Source of the DNA: Nigrospora sphaerica
Taxonomy: Eukaryota; Ascomycota; Sordariomycetes; Amphisphaeriales; Apiosporaceae
Direction of reading: 5' to 3'
DNA length: 64,000 nucleotides
Assembly: GCA_018287875.1 (NCBI GenBank)
Contig: JAGVVL010000013.1
Location: 2,542,001-2,606,000, forward strand
Shown: in pieces, positions 59,798 to 64,000 of the stretch
How positions within the stretch are numbered: position 1 is the stretch's first letter
Layout: every line of letters starts with the position of its first letter
The notes under the pieces: model-generated
Seen by the model: the letters and a program-made list of their open reading frames with translations, nothing else
The model's database searches: none
What the model was told of the DNA's origin: nothing
Position numbers and translations under genes: made by a program

Positions 59798-62009
59798 ATG
59801 CTAATGGAGGGGTCCTGAATCTGGGTCCTGCCTGTCCTGGCGATACGGCGCTGATAGTGGGAGGACGGCCAGCAAGTAAGAGCGAATAACGGCCGCTTAG
59901 CTAAGGCCCCGAGTGGATATGGGAGTAGCCTCGGCAACTTCCAAGGTTGGTAGGTAGGTGTTGCTTAAGGTACCTAGTATGAGATGGCGACAGAAACCGA
60001 GATACGGCCAGGAAGCACGTATAGCACTAGCTGCAGGGAAGCTGGAGGTGATGGCGCAGCGTGCTCCTGCGCGTGGAAAACCGAGTACAAAAATGCAAAA
60101 GTCCCCCAGAAGGAGAACCCGCCGCGATATCTTTTTACCATCGTGGGTGGGCCAACCAGCCGTGATGGAGACGACCTACCTATCTTGGCCTTCGGGGCTC
60201 TACGAATACCTGGAAGAGCTCCATCAAGTCCTCAGCCCGCCCACCTTATCCAGGGCTCCAACCGGCTCCTCCGCTGCCGGGGCATGCGGCATACCATGAT
60301 CGGTATGCGTGCGTTTGGTTAGTTGCAGTCATGTGTTGGAGAAATGTACCTACGCGAGCCGGTGGCACTAGGTACGCAGTAGGTTCAGTATTATCTAGCT
60401 GCAGACGGGGTCACTAACACGGCCTCTTCCGGGCTATTCCACGTCATAGGGAAACTGTGGTGTGCAGCAATACTCCCTAACAGCAATCCTCTCGGGCACG
60501 CATATGTCGTTGTCCCCCTCGCCCTCGGCCGACCTAGGTGAAAGTATGCATTTCGCTTCAATCTGTCCCGTATCGTGCTCGTGTGAACACCGACATTTAC
60601 ACGGCTTGTCCCGCTGGTCTAAGGGGTTGACATTCTATATCCCTCCGGCCTGGATCCCGTCATCCGCGGTGCCGCTTCCTTAGCATTTCGACAAGGGCAC
60701 TGCCCGCGCGAATTGCGTGATATTAACCTTCAGAACATGCAAGTCGACACTAAATTGGGGAAACGCTCTCGATCAAGCCATCTGCTCTAGATCCGTACCT
60801 AGGTAGTTATGTAGACGTCCAATGTGTCTATGCAAAAGATGTGAGGTAGTCGGGATAGGTCCGTCATGATCAGTACTCACCTAAATTGGTTTGCTTACTG
60901 GCCTGCTGGCTGGTTAAGAGCCCTGTATTGAACGGGATGCGTACTTCAAGTGCTTTACATACATAGCATCCATACTTCTTTGTGAATGTCATGTAGGTGT
61001 AAGCACGTACGCGGATTGATTTGATATACGAGACTTGGTCCTGGTCTAGCTACATCGGGTAAAGCGAAGCAGCTGAGAGAACTCACTGCTGCTGCACGCC
61101 TACCCGCCTCGTGATTCATACCCTCTCAGCAAGTGACGCATAGGCGTTTCTCCGCAACGACGGCCAGTCGCCCAAATGCTCTCGATTGATCCATTAGCCG
61201 TCGAAGACAGCATTTCCACGTAACGTCTCAGGGGTTTCTCTCGTGCTTCTTGGTCATAGGTAGTCGGACCCTGGGCAAGCGTGCAAATGGCTTGAGGAAG
61301 CTCCGACCAAGCTTTAACCCCCCCATCCCGTCCTCTCCCTAGGCTGCCGGCCTGTCTTGACTCCAAACCATCCCATCCGTTTCGCACCTCCTCCCCACCA
61401 TTACGGTATCTCAGTCGGGTGCTGTTGGCCAACCTTATCTTTGCGACATTCTTCGTAACTCCCAGATCCTCTTCTTCTGCCTTAACCAGGCCAGGTATGT
61501 ACGTGTGGAAGCCGCGCTGCCCTCTTTCATTGCTGCAGCTGCGAGCGCGCCGCCACCTCCAGGTCCCCCCGAACACCTCACACCTAGTCCACCGCGTAGT
61601 AGTATCGAGATAGTGAGGGGACTGGCCTGTCCATCTCCCGCGCCTTCGCCAGAGCGACTGACTGCCCGGTGGCGCTCCGTCCGCCATCGATTTGTGCCGC
61701 AGGCGCTTTTTGTTTGTTTACCCGCGACCAACCCGTCCCGGACTGTCGGCCTCTCTGATCCACCGGCAACTGGCCCTCTTGTTGCCTTCCACACCTTCCA
61801 GTGCCCGGCGTCATCCGCCGGCCGGATCCGTACCTCGACTTCTACCCGAACCCGAATCCATCTTCTGTCCCCTAGGGCTGTTTCCTGAACACTCCAGGCC
61901 GCGAGGCAGCACCTCCCATACTTGTTCCTCCTGCCCCAATATCTATCCGACGGCGCCTCATTTGGCCGAGTGAGACCCCCGTCTCCAAAACGAACGAATC
62001 CGGCCCACC
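59798..62009. other. divergent promoter region of Dug1 and Gid1 genes
   Basis: No gene supported. It contains TAGGTAGGT and TACCTAGG motifs (59950, 60797) and C/T-rich DNA upstream of 62010. A 195-codon minus-strand frame at 61687-61100 lacks domains. Confidence 0.55.
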
Positions 62010-64000
62010 ATGTCGAATCCCTTCTCGCATAACCCTGGCGGGCTCCCGAGCGACCTGCCCGGTACCTTCGCCGGCTTTCCGAGCTCGAGCTCGAGATCCT
62101 ATCACATCACCATAGGCGGCACAACCCCCCAGCCGCGCTATACCCAGGGTCATCTCTCCCATCTGCTTAACCCTTCGTATGATACTCCTTCATCGGATCT
62201 CTATCCGCCGCCCTCATCATCATTCCGGACGCACGCCCTGGAGGGCAACGAACACAACTCGTCGAACCCAGACTCCTCACAGCCCGGCATGCCTCGCACC
62301 CAGCAGCTCCCATCGTTTTCCCGAGCGTTCGAAATGTTTGTCGGTAGTGCGGGGCCGCAAAGCCCCTGGCCAGCGATGCCCCGGAACGCCGGCTTCTTCA
62401 CGCCGTCCTACCTCGCCAAGACGAAGTACATTGAAAGGTTGGAGGTGGCCCACAAGGCGAAGGCGGCTCAGCGGGAAGGTCAACAACAGGCGGTCGGGGC
62501 GGGCATGGGGCAGACAGATGATCAGACGGCGTCACCGTCTATCCTGCCCAAACCAGCTTCGCACCTGGGCATGACATTCAACCTGATCGAGCGAGCGCCT
62601 TTCGACGAAGCGGAGGAACTCGTCGCCCCTCTACCCACGCGCTGGAACCAGGACGACAAGTACGGCGGGCTGGAAGTCATGGGCGACGGACTCGAGGTCA
62701 AATATACGGGCTCCAAACCTGTCGGCGAGAGAGAGCACGAGGCTTGCGCCATCAGGGCAGACCATGCCATGCCTTGTGAAGCAGGCATATACTACTTTGA
62801 GGTCGAAATCATGTCCAGGAAGCGGGACGAGTACGTAACCCAGCCCCCCCCCCCCCCCCTGCCACGCCAAGAACCCCGTCAGCTAAGAGGATAACCGTAC
62901 AGTTCTGCCATTTGTGTCGGTTATACACAGAAGTCGGTGCCACTTGTGCGTCTGCCCGGCTGGGAGAACGACTCGTTGGGCTACCACGGTGACGACGGTC
63001 ATGTCTACTTTGGGCATAGTAACGAAAAGTCGTACGGGCCGTCGTTCACCACGGGGGATATCGTCGGTTGCGGTGTCAACTTCAAGACGCGCACCGCTTT
63101 CTTTACCAAGGGTGGCAAGTGCTATGGTACAGCTTGTACTGATGTAAAGGGCAAGCTATACCCTGCCATCGGGCTAAAGAAACCAGGCGATCACATCCGC
63201 GCCAACTTTGGCCAAAGTCCGTTCGTCTTCGACATCGACAACATGATGAGGCAGCAGCGCAAGGAGATCGAAGATTCGATAGGAGAAACCAGCATCGAGA
63301 AACTCGTCACGCCCCCAGTTAACGAGGCAGAACTGATACAGAATCTCGTTCTCCAGTTCCTGCAGCACGACGGCTATGTGGAGACGGCCAAGGCATTTGC
63401 TCAAGAAATGCACTCGGAGAAGCAGGCTCTGAGTTTCGACTCAAATGCCCAGGTGACGCCATACAGCATTAAAGATGATGAGGACGCCAACCGCAGACAA
63501 CGTAAGTGTATCGCGCCCGTTTTGAGATGCCAACGGCTCACACAAAAGCAGGCATTCGTCGAGCCATTCTGGAAGGGGATATAGACAAGGCGCTTAAATA
63601 CACGTGGGCCTACTATCCCAACGTCCTGAAAGAACACGGGCAGGTTTACTTTCGGCTGCGGTGCCGCAAGTTTGTGGAGATGATCCGGAAGTCGGCCGAA
63701 AGCAGTAAGAACGGAAAAAGTAACGGTCATGCGTCGGACGACACGCCAATGGACATCGACGAGAACGGCGACGCCGCAGAGAATATGGAGACGGAAGACG
63801 GGCTCGATACTTCTTCGACGGACACTAATCAGCTGCTAATTGAGGCGATTGAATACGGCCAACAGCTCAACGACGAGTTCAAGGACGACACGAGAAGTGA
63901 AGTGAAGGGGACGCTTAAGGACGTCTTCGCTCTAGTGGCCTATGCGGACCCCTTTGCGGTGGACGGTGTGGCCCATTTGCTGGACAAGCGAGGCCGGGCG
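62010..64000 (+). CDS. GID1: Gid1/Vid30 (RanBPM-like) scaffold of the GID/CTLH E3 ligase, 3' truncated by window
   Basis: Three exons seen: 62010-62830, 62903-63501 and 63552 to beyond 64000. Introns are 72 bp (GTACGT...GTACAG, containing C16) and 50 bp (GTAAGT...AAGCAG), both in phase. There are 623 codons so far and the frame is open at the edge. The N terminus is Ser/Pro-rich and disordered. A conserved segment FFTPSYLAKTKYIERLE is followed by a SPRY domain (about 250-400: AGIYYFEVEIMSRKRDD, GWENDSLGYHGDDGHVYFG, GDIVGCGVNF). LisH is LIQNLVLQFLQHDGYVETAK, and CTLH starts RIRRAILEGDIDKALKY. The start of the CRA region is FKDDTRSEVKGTLKDVFALV. Family role: substrate-receptor scaffold of the GID ubiquitin ligase, which degrades gluconeogenic enzymes on glucose recovery in yeast. 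The start ATG is the first in frame after a pyrimidine-rich leader. Confidence 0.93.
62844..62859 (+). repeat. C16 homopolymer within Gid1 intron 1
   Basis: Sixteen C residues about 13 bp after the donor site, occupying almost a quarter of a 72-bp intron. Confidence 0.9.

Noticed and set aside
58178..59818. 546-codon plus-strand open frame opposite Dug1
   Set aside because: It is a mirror frame produced by GC-rich codons of the intact M20 peptidase. Composition is Gly/Leu/Val/His without domain.

Overview
The window is nuclear DNA of a filamentous ascomycete, most likely a sordariomycete; Hypocreales is my guess from overall style, and I cannot name a species. The supporting signs are GT-AG introns of about 50-150 bp with CTAAC/CTGAC-like branch sites, GC-rich codons, pyrimidine-rich 5' leaders, intergenic TACCTA/AGGTAGGT and GGATGGATGG tracts, and typical fungal protein families. 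I saw no bacterial operons, CRISPR arrays, rRNA or convincing tRNA genes, and no intact transposon.

Layout. 1-11.28 kb: gene-free, rich in homopolymers and microsatellites. 11.29-12.04 kb (-): Ras-type small GTPase (ras-2/RSR1-like). 12.0-17.9 kb: leader of ras plus gene-free DNA. 17.9-18.8 kb (-): type II haloacid dehalogenase. 20.1-24.2 kb: three damaged accessory genes (a secreted protein, an unknown protein interrupted by stops and G-run indels, and a membrane-protein remnant). 24.2-32.2 kb: gene-poor, with one weak small candidate. 32.3-36.5 kb (+): ApsA/Num1-type cortical nuclear-migration protein. 37.4-38.4 kb (+): Otu2/OTUD6-type deubiquitinase. 40.2-40.5 kb (+): small Cys-rich secreted protein without a visible ATG. 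42.0-43.8 kb (-): multi-pass LCCL-domain protein. 44.4-44.8 kb (-): Mim2-like mitochondrial import protein, divergent from eIF2-beta (46.2-48.2 kb, +). 48.8-50.55 kb (+): FAD-dependent amine/amino-acid oxidoreductase. 50.95-53.5 kb (-): frame-broken Ser/Thr-rich secreted protein. 56.4-57.3 kb (+): INO80 subunit Ies4. 58.1-59.8 kb (-): Dug1-type Cys-Gly dipeptidase with a mitochondrial-like N-terminal extension. 62.0 kb to the end (+): Gid1/RanBPM scaffold of the GID/CTLH ubiquitin ligase, cut by the window edge.

The conserved genes do not form a pathway cluster. They are ordinary housekeeping loci (translation initiation, chromatin remodelling, nuclear positioning, protein degradation, mitochondrial import, glutathione turnover, Ras signalling) separated by repeat-rich DNA. 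The most interesting pattern is the contrast between clean conserved genes and several lineage-specific, mostly secreted, genes that each carry a lesion: a single-base frameshift, in-frame stops, paired +1/-1 indels in G runs, a 16-bp tandem duplication, or a missing start codon. I found no convincing new multi-gene system.
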